A stretch of 64,000 bases of DNA from Lepisosteus oculatus (GCF_040954835.1 NC_090718.1:12663532-12727531); one strand, 5' to 3'; counted from the stretch's first letter, positions 40,701 through 59,732 are shown. Numbers and translations are program-made. Notes: a model not told the origin generated them from the sequence alone.

Positions 40701-43700
40701 TGTGCAAGTTCTGCGCCTCGGTGCGCACCGTCAGGGAAATCGTGCCCGTGCTGAGGAAGGCCATCGCTGTCGCCCAGTCTGGAACGCCAGGTGAGTGCCC
40801 CCTATTTCAAGAGCCACTTCTTCGGGACCAGCAGGCCCAGAATCCCACTGCTGCACCCCTGGAAATGAAAGAAGCACCCTGTAGGCTGTTACATTATCAG
40901 CATGGAAGACGTACGTGTTGGTGTACAACCTCACTGTTATTGTGGTTTCCTTAGACAGGGAATACTCAGCTGGTGCACACTTAAGGATGGTGGCTCAATG
41001 TCTTTGTTTTTCAGATATACATCTATCATATATTTTCATGAACTGTTACAGCTGTGGGTCGCAGTTTTCTCTGCTTGAGGGTAGCAGGCCTGCAGGACGC
41101 GATGCCTATTAAGGCTGACGTACCAGGACGGTGCCAGTGTGTGTTAATCTGACGTTGTTGCTGTGTCAAAAGAGTCGATTGTCTTTAGAGTGGAGGAGTG
41201 GTTAGGCCTCTGACTGGTTACTGAGAGGTTAGAGGTTTAGGCACTGGAGCCAAGTTCTTCATTCAGATTGCTTTAGTCAAATATCTGGCTCTATACAGTG
41301 AGAATCTGCTGCTTCAAAAGGCATCATCCAAGTAAATGAATATTTGACGGTTTTGTAAGGGCTGATTGTTGGCTTTCTCTGTGTCTTTGTAGGCCCCGTG
41401 TTCGTGGAGTTTCCCATCGATACTCTGTACCCCTACCATCTGGTGGAGAAGGAGTTTGCTGTCAAAAACGCCCCTAAGGGATTGGTGGGCAAAGCTATCG
41501 CCTGGTAAAGAATGTTTTCAGGAGCCATTACTAGTCACTGCTTTCTGTGTCGCAGTCAAACGATTGCTGCTGCTCTCCTCCTCTGCTCTTCGCACTCCCA
41601 GGAATCTATTCAAGTTACTGTAGCGAACACGGGTTCTCGGGGGTCTCTGCTCTTGCCCCTCCTGTCCCAGTTCGTCCCCCGCCTCGGGATCGGACCCCAG
41701 TCTCTGACGTCGCTCAGCAGGGATATTGCCGGCTGAGCTAAAGAAGGTCTTCCTCAGCCCGGGGGGCCAACATCATCTGGTTTGTGGAATCTGTAAATCT
41801 GGATTTCAGATCATGTGAAAAGCTGGCCTTTCCTGTCTCCACTCAGGTATCTGCAGAATCATTTAAATAACCTGTTTGCCGGAGCCTGGGAGCCTCAGGA
41901 CACCTCCCCCCTCCCTGTACAGATTCCCACGGCAACCGACCAACAGGTACAGTCGAGCTCAACCTCAGACAGCTCACAGAGGTTTAGCACCTGTACAGGT
42001 GCTCTTGGTGAGCCAGCCCAGTACAGAACACGGCGTGTGGGATATCTCTCTGGGAATTTATTCAGTCTTTTTCTTGGATCATTTATAGGTGGTATGAAAA
42101 GCGCTTTGACAGCCCATTGACAGCGTCATGTGCGTACTAGTCTTTATACAGGACAAAGTCATAACACTAGGCCCTTCAAGTGTGATAATTCCTCACTGTT
42201 GCCTTAGGCTTCTCTTAAGATGTACCACATGTTGTTCCTATGGGTTTATGTATGACTGGAAAAACTTCAGTTCAGGAAAATGGCCTCTCCCCTTGATAAT
42301 GAAAATAGCACACTGAATGCATAAGTAATGGAGTGACTTGTTCACTTTGGGGAGTTGAAAGGGCAGGGAAAGGAAACGCCCATGATGTGCTCGTGTACAA
42401 TAATGACGCCAAGCCCCCCTGCGCACTCAGGTCCAGCAGTGTGTGGAGCTGGTGAGCCGGGCCAAGAAGCCGGTCATTCTGCTGGGCAGCCAGGCCACTC
42501 TGCCCCCGACGCCGGCAGAGAAAATCAGGTGGGGACCCCTTGGGTTGGCTTTATGCGTAACAGGCTTTCCCGTTGAAATGTCCCCTTTTCCTCTTCAACT
42601 CAATTCAACTTTATTTGTCATTATACTTACACAGGTGCATAGTACAGTGAAAAGTGTTTCTCATTAGTCACTCAGGTGCACTATATAAATAGAACGGAAG
42701 ATAAGACAATAGACAGTAACATAATAACAATAGCAGTGTAATCAAAACTGTGCAAATACACAAACAGAGAAAGAATACAACAAGACAAAAACAGTGCAAA
42801 AGTAATTCGGGGAACAGTGCAAAAATAGTACGGTGATTAAAAAATATTGCAACTAATACAGTTTTAAGTACAATTTCGGCTTACATTCAGTTGTGTATGT
42901 AGTGGTGTTGGAGTACAGTCCTTGTGGGTACAGGAAGAAGTGAGGAGAGATCATAGTATGATGGGAGGGAGTGGGGGCGTCACCAGCTTGACGGCTCTGG
43001 GGAAGAAGCTATTTTGGAGTCTAGTTGTGTGCGACTGGAGTGTCCGGAACCTTCTGCCAAATGGTAGGGGGCAAACAAGTTATAAACACTCTGAACGGCC
43101 GCCTTTGATTTGGGCAGTCGTTTGTTGTTTGGCCGTTTTCGAGTGAGAAGCATTCCAGGAGTCTAGTGGCAAGTCTAGTCAGCCTGGTCAGGAGTCGTGC
43201 AGCGGGACGGGGGGGCTTTTTAGGGGTGCGAAGGGGCGCCCGCAGACAGTGGGCCTGTGGACGCCCGTGCGCAGTAAGACCTAAAGCAAAGGTTCGGTCA
43301 GCCGTGTCCGTCCGCCACTTTCAGGGCGGCGCTGGAGTCGCTGGGCATCCCCTGCTTCCTGGGTGGCATGGCCAGGGGCATGCTGGGCCGCGACAGCGGT
43401 CTGCACATCCGCCAGAACCGCCGAGACGCCCTGAAGGAGGCCGACCTGGTGATCCTGGCAGGTAGGGCTCCGCTTGCCGGAGGGGTCACGTTCTCCACCA
43501 GCTTTGGCAGAAACCTCCCTGGCCTGGATAGCGTCTCGCCAGCGTAGCTGCAGGAGATATATGCGGCCTGGCCTTCACGCTGGGCCTCCGTACGTTGTCC
43601 CAGCTGGTTGCTTGTATCATTTTGTTAAGCGGTGGGAAATGACGGGGGCACGGGGTCAGGCAAGGGGCGGCAGTGATTTTTTCTCCCGAGTGTGCTGTTG

Positions 43701-46700
43701 TGTCCCCCCCAGGCACAGTGTGCGATTTCCGCCTGAGCTACGGCCGTGTCCTGAGCCGGCGCAGCAGGATCATCGCGGTGAACCGGGACAGGTCTCAGCT
43801 TCTGAAGAACTCGGATATGTTCTGGAAGCCCACCGTCGCCATTCAAGGTACGGCTCACTCTGTCAGCGACGAGCATTACGCAGGGATTGGACGGAGAATC
43901 GGGAAGAGATGAGGGGCCTTTGGTGACACTGCTGTACACACAGCTTTTGAGACGTGAACGAAATGCACACCGTTCACAGAGCTTTTCACATGCAATGTTT
44001 TCATTTTTAATCGACTGAACCGAGAGGGTTTGGGCAGTCATTTGATTGAGTGAGAGGACCCCGGCTCTTTATCAGCACCCCTGAATGAAAAGTAGACCAC
44101 AAGCCCGAGGAATCGAAGGTGAGGTGCGTTTTAAACAGGCGCATCCTCACACAAAGGATTGTTGGAGTCTAGACCACACTGCCGAGCTGTTTTGGTCAAA
44201 ACTGACACTCTGGCTTCTTTTTCACAAAATGGCAGTATTGGATTCTTGAATTGTTTGGCTGCTAACTACTTAATGAGCTAGAAGGGTCAAATGGCCTCTT
44301 ATTTGCAGCCTTTCTTACAGACGTGTCTTAGTTTCACTGAAATTAAATACTTCCACTAAAATACTTTTTTTACCCAAACGTGGTCTTTGGAGCCTTTATG
44401 TTCTTTAGAACCAAATCCTAAAACATGACCAGGTTACCTTGGACGGCAGAATGGAGTGTTTCAGGTGGTACGGAGGGGCTCCAGGGTTCTGTCCTTACCG
44501 GAGCTCGGTACGGAAAAGAATCAGGCCCCCATTCTGATCATCTTCCCCAGACCAGTGTCTCCAGTGGCCTCGGTACGATCGGTAAGACCAGGAGTCCTGC
44601 AGCCTTCTCATGCAACTCTTTGCTTCCAGGAGACGCTGGCTCCTTCCTGCTGCGTCTCTCGGAGGGCCTGAAAGGTCACAGATGCCCTCCAGATTGGCCG
44701 CAGAGCCTGAAGGAAGGGGACTTGGCCAAGGAGAAGGCAAACAGGTACGCTTGGTCCCAGAAACGGTGCCGTGCTGGAGCTGTTTCTGCTTGCTCTTCAC
44801 AGTTCATTGGCCCGAACTGAAACGCAGCAGATTTGTAAGTTACCACACTTGCCTTGGTGAAATGCCAAATATTGGCCTAGCCAAGCAGGGGGGGTTACTT
44901 TTTCTGTAGAAGGGTCCTTACTGAACTGTTTCTGTTCTTTACCCCTCTGCTCCTACTGTACTCAGTACCCCCCTCTACTGTCTCCCATCATTGTGTATTT
45001 TCATTGTGCATTTCTTGTGTATTTTTTCTTGTTGTTGTCATTCTATAAAGCGCTTTGAGAAACCACCTTTGAAGGTGCTATATAAAATACAGATGATGAT
45101 GATGATTATTACTGCCAATGGGGCTAGAGAGTGCCACCTGTCCCTAATATTTTGTTTGCAATTGTGGTAACCATGTTTTTCAAGTCTTGTACTCAAGACT
45201 TTGATAAAACTAAGATCAGGACTGTTAACGTTATCGTGAATGCCAGAGTTTCCTCTGTTGTGCAGACCTGTGACAGGTGCCAGCCGAAGGGTAGGCAGAG
45301 AAGATCTTTCCGGTTAATATTCCGCTTCCTGTGCTCCGAGCCGGGACTCCTGCCCTCCTGCCTGTCCTAGTGCTTCCCTGTGTGTCCTGTCCCCCGCAGG
45401 GAGAAGGCGGCCGAGAGGACCGAACGGCACTTGAACCCCCTGCGGGTCCTGCACCGGGCGGAGGAGCTGATGGCGGAGGACAGCATCATCGTGGCCGACG
45501 GGGGCGACTTCGTCGGCAGCGCTGCCTACATCATGAGACCCAGGGGACCTCTGCGCTGGCTCGACCCAGGTCGGTCTGGAGCCCTGAACCCACCCCGCCA
45601 CAAACCAGGGGCTGCGACAGCCTGTTCACACAGAACATTCCTCTGCCCTCTCCTCCACATGCTGAATCAACAACTGCGTTTATAGTGATATTCCCTTACA
45701 TTTACTGTATAAAGCCCCTTTCCGGACACTCCACTCAAAGTGCTTTACAGGTAATGAATACTCCCCTGCATCCAGTGTGCAGCCCATCCTGGATGATGTG
45801 ATGGCAGCTATAGTGCGTCAGAATGCTCCCCACACACCAGCTCTCAGTGGGGAGGAGAGCAGAGTGATGAAGCCAGTACAGAGAGGGGGGTTATTAAGGG
45901 GGCATGATTGGTAAAGGCCAGGGGGAAATTTGGCCAGAACAGTTTGGTTTGTCTCTGTCTTGCTGCATGTACCCCTAAAGAAAAGTGGTGCTCAGTCAGC
46001 CAACACTGAGTTCTGCTTTGCTTTTAGTGGAGAAATTTATTTTTTTGTTGTTTTAACTACGAGTGTGAAGTATGAAACGTTTCCTAAGTGTCCCGTTTCC
46101 TCTCCTGAGTCCAGAAAGGTTTCAGCTTTTGTCAAGGCCAGCATGTTTGTTAGTGGCGGCGAGGAGAGGATTATTAAAGGACCTTTTTGCTCTGATAGGA
46201 CCTTTTTTTTCCATTTAAAAAAAAGAAATATCGAGCTACACTCTGGCAAGCAGTTTTGCATCAAATGGAAAATCAGACACTGTTACAGAAGTATAACTTT
46301 TCCAGGACCTCCTCAAGTGACTAGGATCATTATTCTTGTAACGTGGCTATTAAAAATGATGGGGAGGCAGTCCTAAGTCTCTTGCACTTCTGGATGATCC
46401 CAGCAACAGAATACAATGTTTTTCTTTCTTCTGTCCTCCTCAACAGGTGCTTTCGGAACCCTGGGTGTTGGTGGGGGCTTTGCACTGGGAGCGAAGCTCT
46501 GCAGACCGGAGTCAGAGGTGCAATACAGCTGCTATTTTGCCGAACAAACACCTGTCACTCTTGTTTTCTCAACAGCAACTCACACAGCAATCACGCAGTT
46601 AGCTGCACATGACCGAAAGCTACAGTGACTATTAAACACACAGAACTTCTATTGCTTGGAAATGAATGGTCCAGTGAAGAAGCTGTAGTTGTCTAGAAAA

Positions 46701-48260
46701 AGTCGTATCTGGGGTGATCTGCTTTTGTAAAAAAATCGAGCTAGATTTTGATCATTCGTGCCCCAAACCTTTTATTCTTGGGTGAGTTTGTTTCTTTGGT
46801 TTTTGTTTTAGAGCACTTTAACCTGTAGAAGTTCAAGTAGGGAGCTGCGTCGGCACATTTAGGATGCAAAGGAACAAGCAAAGGTTTATTCCACTCTGAA
46901 AAGAAAAGACACAACGTTCAGGTGTCTTGCCTCCACACCCGAAACGTTGTCTCTTGTCTTCTCTTTTCAGCATGGAATAAACCTTTACTTGTTCCTTTAA
47001 CCTATATTTCATTATGCGGCACTTGGCCATCCTTCCAAAAAAATGTTCTGGACAAATCCATCTGGACTTGGATGTGACAATGGAGATTAGCAAGGATCTG
47101 TTCTGAGGAATGTCGCAAAGCTGTCTGGGTGCAGCCGTCTCCTCACACGTCTGCAACTGTTTGGCACTGTGCTGAGACCCCTGAGTGGGCTGGCTGTGTG
47201 TGGAAGGTCACCCCAGGCTCGTCTCCCAGGGGCTGCTTAACCAAGGCGACTCTTTCAGGTGTGGATCGTCTACGGAGACGGCTCTCTGGGGTACAGCGTG
47301 GCCGAATTTGACACCTTCACTCGCCACAAGGTACCCTTTCGCCCGACATCTCAGTTGCTCACCGTCTTGCATCCTCCCTTGGGATCTGCAGGAGTGAAGG
47401 GAATTTAAAGCACACAGTCTGTGGTGCTGGGACACACAAGGGGGGAGGTGTGGGTCCTGTTGTCCCTGCCTTTGAAGTCTTAAATGGGGAACGATGCATT
47501 GGCCTCAGTTTCCTCCCCCCGCGGACAGGTATTTTCCAGGTAGCTAGCGCACTCTTTTCTCCTCTCTTCCCCCACACAGACGCCTGTTATCGCCCTTGTG
47601 GGGAATGACGCCTGTTGGAGCCAGATCTCCAGGGAGCAGGTGCCCATCCTGGGCAGCAACGTGGCCTGCGGCCTGGCCTTCACAGGTCAGTGCCCCAGCC
47701 CCTCCGTCCTGCAGCAGCATGACAAACGGTTCACTTCCGGAAGCCATTTTTTGTATGACGCTGTCCTGAAAGGCTTTCAAGCAGATAAAGCGGGTTAAAA
47801 AAAAAGATTAAAGCTAAAGCTCATATACTGTACAACTATAGTAAATAAAGAACAATGAGTTATTGTGCCACGTAAACAAATGTAACTATTATTCCTTTAC
47901 ACTGCTGAGCCTGTAGGAAGAACCCCTATTTTTTTATGTTGGTACCACTAATCCAATGATTGGGTTAGTGCCCATCATCAGCCAAGAAAGAGTGTTCAAA
48001 CTGTTTTGTTGACAGGCCGCCCCGTTTGAGCGGCGGGCTTGTAAAAAAAAAAAAAACATGGCTTCCGTTTCTTGCGCGCAGATTACCATGTCGTTGCCGA
48101 CGGTTACGGCGGGAAGGGGTACCTGATTGGACGCGAGGAGGAGGGCCGGCTGGATGAGGTCATCGGGAAGGCGCAGCAGGAGTGCCGCCAGGGCCGCGCA
48201 GTCCTGCTCAACGTTCTCATCGGGAAAACCAACTTCAGGGATGGGTCCATCTCCGTGTAG
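37779..48260 (+). CDS. ilvbl: 2-hydroxyacyl-CoA lyase 2 / acetolactate synthase-like (ILVBL), complete, 15 exons
   Basis: Predicted 625-residue thiamine-diphosphate enzyme of the ER that cleaves 2-hydroxyacyl-CoAs to a shortened aldehyde plus formyl-CoA (phytosphingosine and odd-chain fatty acid metabolism). Exons: 37779-37892, 39116-39317, 39796-39923, 40652-40790, 41393-41504, 41847-41946, 42431-42528, 43325-43461, 43713-43847, 44630-44744, 45400-45569, 46447-46517, 47259-47330, 47580-47685, 48082-48260. Phase is continuous. An N-terminal membrane helix (about 9-27) precedes the PYR domain, with catalytic Glu91 in DTRHEATA. The PP domain has the thiamine motif GDG (513-515) to Asn540 (LVGND). 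The protein ends [11 protein letters not shown], as in the family. All splice sites are GT-AG. Introns hold LINE, SINE and Penelope-like fragments. Confidence 0.95.
38560..38760 (+). repeat. LINE 3'-end-like repeat, tandem pieces
   Basis: Two similar pieces follow each other: GTTGCTGAAGCTGATACTCT with GGCTTCTTTCAAG, then TTGTTGAAGCCGATACCCTG with GCTTCCTTTAG. One frame reads [12 protein letters not shown], typical of LINE ORF2 C-termini. This lies in intron 1 of ilvbl. Confidence 0.5.
41195..41290 (+). repeat. tRNA-like SINE head, degenerate
   Basis: GTGGAGGAGTGGTTAGGCCT followed by GAGAGGTTAGAGGTTTAGGC resembles the A and B boxes of a tRNA-derived repeat. It lies in intron 4 of ilvbl. The B box is damaged, so it is unlikely to be transcribed. 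Confidence 0.35.
42597..43110 (-). mobile_element. CR1-like LINE 3' end
   Basis: On the minus strand, the sequence from about 43087 encodes [33 protein letters not shown]. This is the LPSGRRFRS...R...SFFPRAV block at the C-terminus of many fish non-LTR ORF2 proteins. A stop and an AT-rich 3' UTR follow, ending in GACAAATAAAGTTGAATTG. It is 5'-truncated, in intron 7 of ilvbl. Confidence 0.75.
44135..44330 (+). repeat. LINE 3'-end-like repeat fragment
   Basis: TCAAAACTGACACTCTGGCT with TCTTTTTCACAAAATGG, then AGGGTCAAATGGCCTC, match the family at 32337 and 38560. It lies in intron 9 of ilvbl. Confidence 0.45.
44928..45112 (+). mobile_element. L2-type LINE 3' UTR
   Basis: TGTCATTCTATAAAGCGCTT, TGAGAAACCACCTTTGAAGG and TGCTATATAAAATACAG, then GATGATGATT, match the 3' end of the L2 copy at 24577-25192. 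It is a short fragment in intron 10 of ilvbl. Confidence 0.75.
45695..45945 (-). mobile_element. 5S-derived SINE, head missing
   Basis: The tail (CACTCAAAGTGCTTTACAGG, 45725 onward) and middle (CAGTGGGGAGGAGAGCAGAG) match the other SINE3-like copies. The sequence stops near GGGGGAAATTTGGCCAG, before the 5S-like part. It lies in intron 11 of ilvbl. Confidence 0.75.
46871..46995. mobile_element. Foldback pair of Penelope-like termini
   Basis: GGAACAAGCAAAGGTTTATT at the left is the inverted match of AATAAACCTTTACTTGTTCC at the right. The inner arms share CTTTTC and ACAACGTT elements. The right arm carries CCGAAACGTTGTC. The same structure is found at 15244-15407 but with a shorter, more diverged core. 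It lies in intron 12 of ilvbl. Confidence 0.5.
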
Positions 48261-49424
48261 GGCTGTGGGCAGAACCTGCACTTTACTTTTGGTTGCTTTT
48301 GTTGTCTTTCCTCTTTGGTGGGGTTTGTGCGCTGCGACCTTCTAACTAGGAACCCAGAGCTCCCTAGACAGCTACAGCAGGTTAGACAGCCTGTCCATGT
48401 CTTCTTGATGTTCCACCTTTTCTGAAATGAAGACGAAATGGCCTGGGGACTTTCCAGGATTCAGTCCCTAATTCCAGACTCCAGTGGGAAAGAAACATCT
48501 TCAGAGGCAGTGTCATGATTAATTTTCCTTCTGTAATCGGCCGCTTATTTCTGAAACCCCTTGCTACCGTAGAGAAGCACACTAAAAATGGTTGTACTTT
48601 TGACCAAGAAAAAGGGAAATGACTACACAGTACAGAGACTTTAAAAAAAAAAGACAACTGTGAGCCTGGATTTACTGTCATTTGAAGTTTTAATCTAGTT
48701 CATTGTTTTCCGTGATGCATTTATTTATCAAGCGAAAATGTCATTCTCAAAAACAAACACGCTGGCTTTAAGTTGGGGTTTTGTGTTTCTTCATCACTTT
48801 CTGGCTGTCCTTTCGCCTTTATTATTCTTAAAATAATAGTGAGAAGAGAAGTGTGTCATTGTGGATGCAGTTTAATTGAACCGAGTTTAAATTAAATCAC
48901 ACTGTAGTCCTATCTCATGATGTTTTTAGTGTGCTAAATGTCCCTCCTGAATACACAAAATACATAACGCAAGAAGGCTTAATGCCAGTGAAATCTCTTT
49001 CTGTTTTAATTGTTTGCTTTTAAAAAAAGATTATGGGTGTTTGAAGATTGTACTCTTACCTTGTGCTTTTACCTTCTGAATGTAAAGCTCATGAACTGTG
49101 TAATTATGGTTGTCCACTTGCAATAACAAAGGTTATAAACAAACTTTTCATCAGTTGCTAGCTAATTACCCTCACAGGAACAGGGTTATTGTCCGTGCTG
49201 TTTGCTGGCGCTTAAAACACACGGCTGAAGTTAAAATTGTATCCTAGTTCAGATTTACAGGACGGAATTGGGTTGAAAATCTTCCGAAATGATGCAGAAG
49301 CATTTAGTTCATGTGCAAGATTCCAATTCTATGCATCGAAGTGGATACTTTACTGTACTCTACTGTGCAGGCTAGCGTGTGCCCTTCATTTATTTAAATG
49401 ACACTTTTTTTCCAAGGAGGGTGA

Positions 49425-49680
49425 TAAGATCAGATCACTTTATTAGCCATATATACTTTCTTGCATTAGGAATTTGTCTAAATTGCTCTCCATGAGAAAC
49501 AGATGGGGAGAGAGAAGCTTGGGGTCAGAGAGCAGGGTCAGCTATTGTACAGCACCCCTGGAGCAGTTGGGGTGAAGGGCCTTGCACAGGGGCCCAACAG
49601 AGTAAAATTCCTCTGCCGGTTGCAGGATTTAAACCAGCAACCTTCCAGCCACAGGCACAGAGCCACACCACCCAAAACCT
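49425..49680 (-). mobile_element. tRNA-derived SINE (second type)
   Basis: Same family as 28543-28832 and 30215-30490. The tail is at the left (ATACTTTCTTGCATTAGGAA, giving GCAAGAAAGTATATATGG on the minus strand). The head at the right contains GGCTGGAAGGTTGCTGGTTT and a B-box-like segment. Head sequence before this is partly lost. Confidence 0.8.
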
Positions 49681-50115
49681 GGCTCTCGCCTTCCAGCTAA
49701 TCTTCACTGTAGTCTGTGATTTTTGGGATTGTCATTGTCATCGTTCTATATTGAACAGAGAAGAGTCAGAAATATGAAAATACAATACATTAATCCCTCT
49801 GTATTGGCTGACACAGAGAAGGTTCTTGAGTTTGAACTACCACATCTTGATGGGATCTGTTATGCTAGCAAGTATTCTGAATAGACCTATTTTTTAATTT
49901 CATTTATAGCTAATCCACCTGGTGGTGAAGGGTACTAAACAGGTTACTGGATAACTGGGAAACGTTAGGTTTATTTGTGGGGTGACAAAGCACTGACACC
50001 TTACCAGCTTTATCTTCTGGGGGTGGGTTTGCCTTCTGCCTTAAACAGAGCTGACCACAGGGTTTCAAAAAGAATGTGAGAAGTATTGGGAATAATTTGT
50101 ACTTTCTGATATTCC

Positions 50116-50121
50116 AATAAA
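50116..50121 (+). terminator. Candidate ilvbl poly(A) signal
   Basis: AATAAA is followed within 30 bases by TTTTGTGTCACTCTGTTT, a GT-rich downstream element. It is the first canonical AATAAA I found after the ilvbl stop. Confidence 0.3.
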
Positions 50122-50489
50122 ACAAAGATGTTAAATCTTTTGTGTCACTCTGTTTAAAAAGTTTGCCATTTCGGTGAAAAGCTGATCATTACAGTTGTAA
50201 CACTGACTGGAGGAAATCATGTGGGCGGGTTTTTGAATGTGTTAGATCACAATTTTCCACTTAGATTTAAAGATATGGAAATACATGCCTTTTGGCATAT
50301 TAAGTAATGTTCTACAACGAAAATGGCACATCCACATTATTTTTTACATTCATAATTTAGTGCACCGTTAAGCAGTTGAATATGTTTAAAATGTACACTC
50401 TTTAGTGCCTCAGCAAAAAGAATAATATATAAAATAATGTAATATATAATCCATATTTTTAAACAGAAGTAGACTACCGTATTTCGTAT

Positions 50490-50701
50490 TTCCCGCTCCG
50501 ACCACCTTTCGGTTCTATTTTGACTACATATCCCATGAGCCTAAGTATCCGCTGATATGGAGCATGCGTACTGCTGCACGGTGGCGGGCCTGGTCGCGCC
50601 AGGCTGGGGGTTGTTTTTGTAAATGTGAGAATCGCAAAAGGAGTAAATTAGAGAGCTACAAAAAAGGCGAAGGGAGTCTTTAAACGAAGGAGTTACATGA
50701 G
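50490..50701 (+). promoter_or_regulatory. ei24: ei24 promoter and non-coding first exon
   Basis: A GC-rich stretch (50560-50620) follows ACTACATATCCCATGAGC at 50523-50540, which resembles the ZNF143/THAP11 motif ACTACAATTCCCATNATGC. GAGCATGCGTAC nearby is a weak NRF1-like site. The transcript start is unknown. A purine-rich stretch ends in TTACATGAG|GTAAGA, a strong donor at 50701, which fits the acceptor at 52197. Confidence 0.55.
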
Positions 50702-52199
50702 GTAAGACAGATCAGCAACAGTCTGATAAGTCCGGTGCCCAAAATGTTGCTTTTCGGGCTGTCGCTGGAAAAGGGTTTCATGCGGGTAGCTGTTGTGTGT
50801 GTTTTTTGAGCTTTGCATGATGACAGCTGGTTAATGTATATATGTAGAGCTGTTGAGAAATACGTGACTTGATCTGAACAACAGCAAGATATTGAGCTGC
50901 TGAGCTCTTAAAAGACAGTGAAGGTGGGGGATTAACATCTCTTTGCTTTTCGCGAAACATAAACGTGCAATGTGTATTAAATGTATGACAACTAATAATA
51001 TAGATTGATCGATTATGCTATGGTGCCCAACAACAAAGACATTGTGTCAGGAAATATGCATCACTTAAAACTCCGCTAACTGGAAGCTTGCTAGCTGCTT
51101 AATGGCTTTAAATGTCTTTATTCTTGTCTGTGCTTTACTTTTTTCGTTGAATGTCATTCTCCCCTGTTGGACTTTTATTTTCTCGGTTTTTGGTAATGGA
51201 AGCACTTAACCTTGTTTTATTGTGAAAAGTGAAATCCTCTCTGATCACTACGTTATAACCGTTCCTTCTTCTAACCTTTACGTTGTTTTAACCTGTTAGA
51301 CAACCATGAAATCGAAAGTTATTTGATGTTCATGTTATGGATTTGATGTTGGCATAAATGACCATTAGACTGCGTACTTTTGAAACAATGGGTTATAATA
51401 CATATACACTGTAAATATACACACACGTGATCCCTATATCATAAGCCATAAATCAGGATCGTTAAACACATATTTCCGCGTCTGAGATTTTGCTCTATGG
51501 AAGGACCCAAGACAAGCGAGTCGCTCTTTCTGAGGACCCTGAGAAGGTTTTCCTCTATTTTAATGTGACTTTTAAAATGTTCTTTTAGGAAGCGATTCTA
51601 CCCTTCTGTTACTGGTGAGCTTTGATACTAATAATTATAAATTCCTATTTAAGCCCATTTCTTAATGACAGCTTAAAGTTGTAGCAACTGTTTCCGTTTT
51701 CATCTTGAATTCAATCAACGAATGAAGTAGCAAGATAGCATAGTCCGTTCCACGTCTAACTAAAACGGTGCTAATGCCGAACTATGACAAACTATGAATG
51801 ACAAACTAGCAACATAAACGGCGCGTTTGAGGCCGTTCCTTGTCACAGTATGGGGAATGAAAACTGCGGGTCATATCCCCATAACTGTAAGAGCCCTTCA
51901 AAGCTCATCTTTAAGACCTATTTATTTATACAATCCAGCCTGTACAGAAGGGCAGATCCCAATAGGCTTTGTATTTCAAAACCATGTGAATAAGTCTTTT
52001 CCTGGAGCAATTTGCACATGGGCTACTCGCAGAAGAATGTGGGGGAACTGAGCCTGCTAACTTTCTCTCTTAACAGTACCGGAGTCATGTTCTTTGCTCC
52101 TGAGATAAAGGAGTCTTTGCTTGCTTGCAGGTTCTTGGGATTTCTCCTGGCCAGCATGAGTGCTTCCCAGATTCCAAACCCCTCTTCCTTCTGCAGTTG

Positions 52200-52222
52200 A
52201 TGACTTGGGAGATGAGCCAGTG

Positions 52223-52223
<1 letters not shown>
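52200..52223 (+). promoter_or_regulatory. ei24 uORF 2 (7 codons), stop overlaps the main start
   Basis: ATG ACT TGG GAG ATG AGC CAG TGA ends with the TGA whose A is the first base of the ei24 start codon (TGATGG). Its own ATG context (TTGATGA) is weak. In the spliced leader a shorter uORF (ATG AGT TGA, starting at 50697 and crossing the 50701/52197 junction) overlaps this ATG in the same TGATG way. Confidence 0.6.
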
Positions 52224-58515
<6,292 letters not shown>

Positions 58516-58637
58516 GGAGAGCAGGGAAGGGCAGCCTGGACAACGACACACTCCACGTGGCCCTACCGGGGGTCCCGGGCTTCAGACCACTCAGGCAAAA
58601 CAAGGTCTCAATGGCTCTAGTTTCATTTCCTGGAATT

Positions 58638-58665
58638 GTTTGTTGTTGTTGTTGTTGTTGTTGTT
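58638..58665 (+). repeat. (TTG)n microsatellite
   Basis: About nine TTG units in the ei24 3' UTR. Confidence 0.9.
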
Positions 58666-59726
58666 TTTTAGACTGATTCACGCTGGAGGGTTTTCTCGTC
58701 CTGTTTGAAATGAATTAGGAGCAGACGTTCTTTTTTTTTTTTTTCCAAGAAAATGCTACGGTTTGGACTGCTCTGTGCCTGAGACCGCTTGTGTTTCGTT
58801 TTCCAAGGGGGCGGGTGGTCTGAGGAGTGTGCAGAAAATGTGCCATTATGCCCATGTTAATAGTATTGTTCCAGCTGACGAAAGCACAGACACCACTTGT
58901 GCACAAGCAGATGTGCAGACTTTTTGTTTTTCTTCCGTTTGCTTGTTTACATGCTGAAGCTTCTAACCTGCAAACTCCACCCGGTGGTCACAGCTAACCC
59001 AGGATCAAGCGGACTAGGAAATCAAACTCAGACGTCCATGTGTTGTGTGCAATAGTCTAGTTCATGCTGCGCTAGTACCAAGGAGCAGGGAAATTAGGTA
59101 AAAGCGAGCGTTACTTAAAGTACACCAAAAAAGCCATCCAGATGTCCTGTTGGTGGTGTCACAGACGGAAACACATAGGCTGTAGTATTACTGTGAAGTT
59201 GCCTCCAAGCATTTTCTTTGCCTGCCAAGATGTGTGTTTGGTGACGTGCTGTCTTAAAAGAGGAATGGATGCAAGCAGGTCTTTCCTTCAGTAATTTTAG
59301 GGTGGCATCTTTATGGGATGTCAGCGTTCTAAGTACTTTAATGGTCTGGGTGTTGATATGGCAGTTTTCTCTCTATTTGGATCAGACTGCGGTTTGGTTT
59401 TCTTTTTTAATACCATTCTGAACTTCTGCACAAATTCAGGGATTTAGCAACTGCAGTGGACCTGAAGTTCCCCAGACCATACTCTGTTCCCATGTAGTAA
59501 AAAAAAACTCCGAAGATGAAGACATCTTCTGTTGGCTCTGGGGAAAAAATCTTTATCCTCTTCAGCCCCTGGCGCTGATCTGGACTTGTGGAAGATGACG
59601 TTTTCCCTCCTTCCGACCCTAACGTTTGTGTAGTGACATGTGGAAGTACTTGAAGTGGGTGGTGATGACATTGAAAGAGAGACTATTTTCCTTCACGTGA
59701 GAATTACACTGTATGTTGTTATTTTA

Positions 59727-59732
59727 AATAAA
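59727..59732 (+). terminator. Candidate ei24 poly(A) signal
   Basis: AATAAA about 1.2 kb after the stop, followed by TTGTCTTGAGG and TTTGTCTGTTGTCC, a GT-rich downstream region. An alternative is at 61363-61368. Confidence 0.45.

Larger units (their letters stand above)
48261..50490 (+). other. ilvbl 3' UTR and intergenic spacer to ei24
   Basis: No gene is seen after the ilvbl stop. The stretch is AT-rich and includes a minus-strand tRNA SINE at 49425-49680. A possible poly(A) signal (AATAAA, 50116-50121) is followed by a GT-rich stretch, which would make the 3' UTR about 1.9 kb and include the SINE. Confidence 0.45.
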
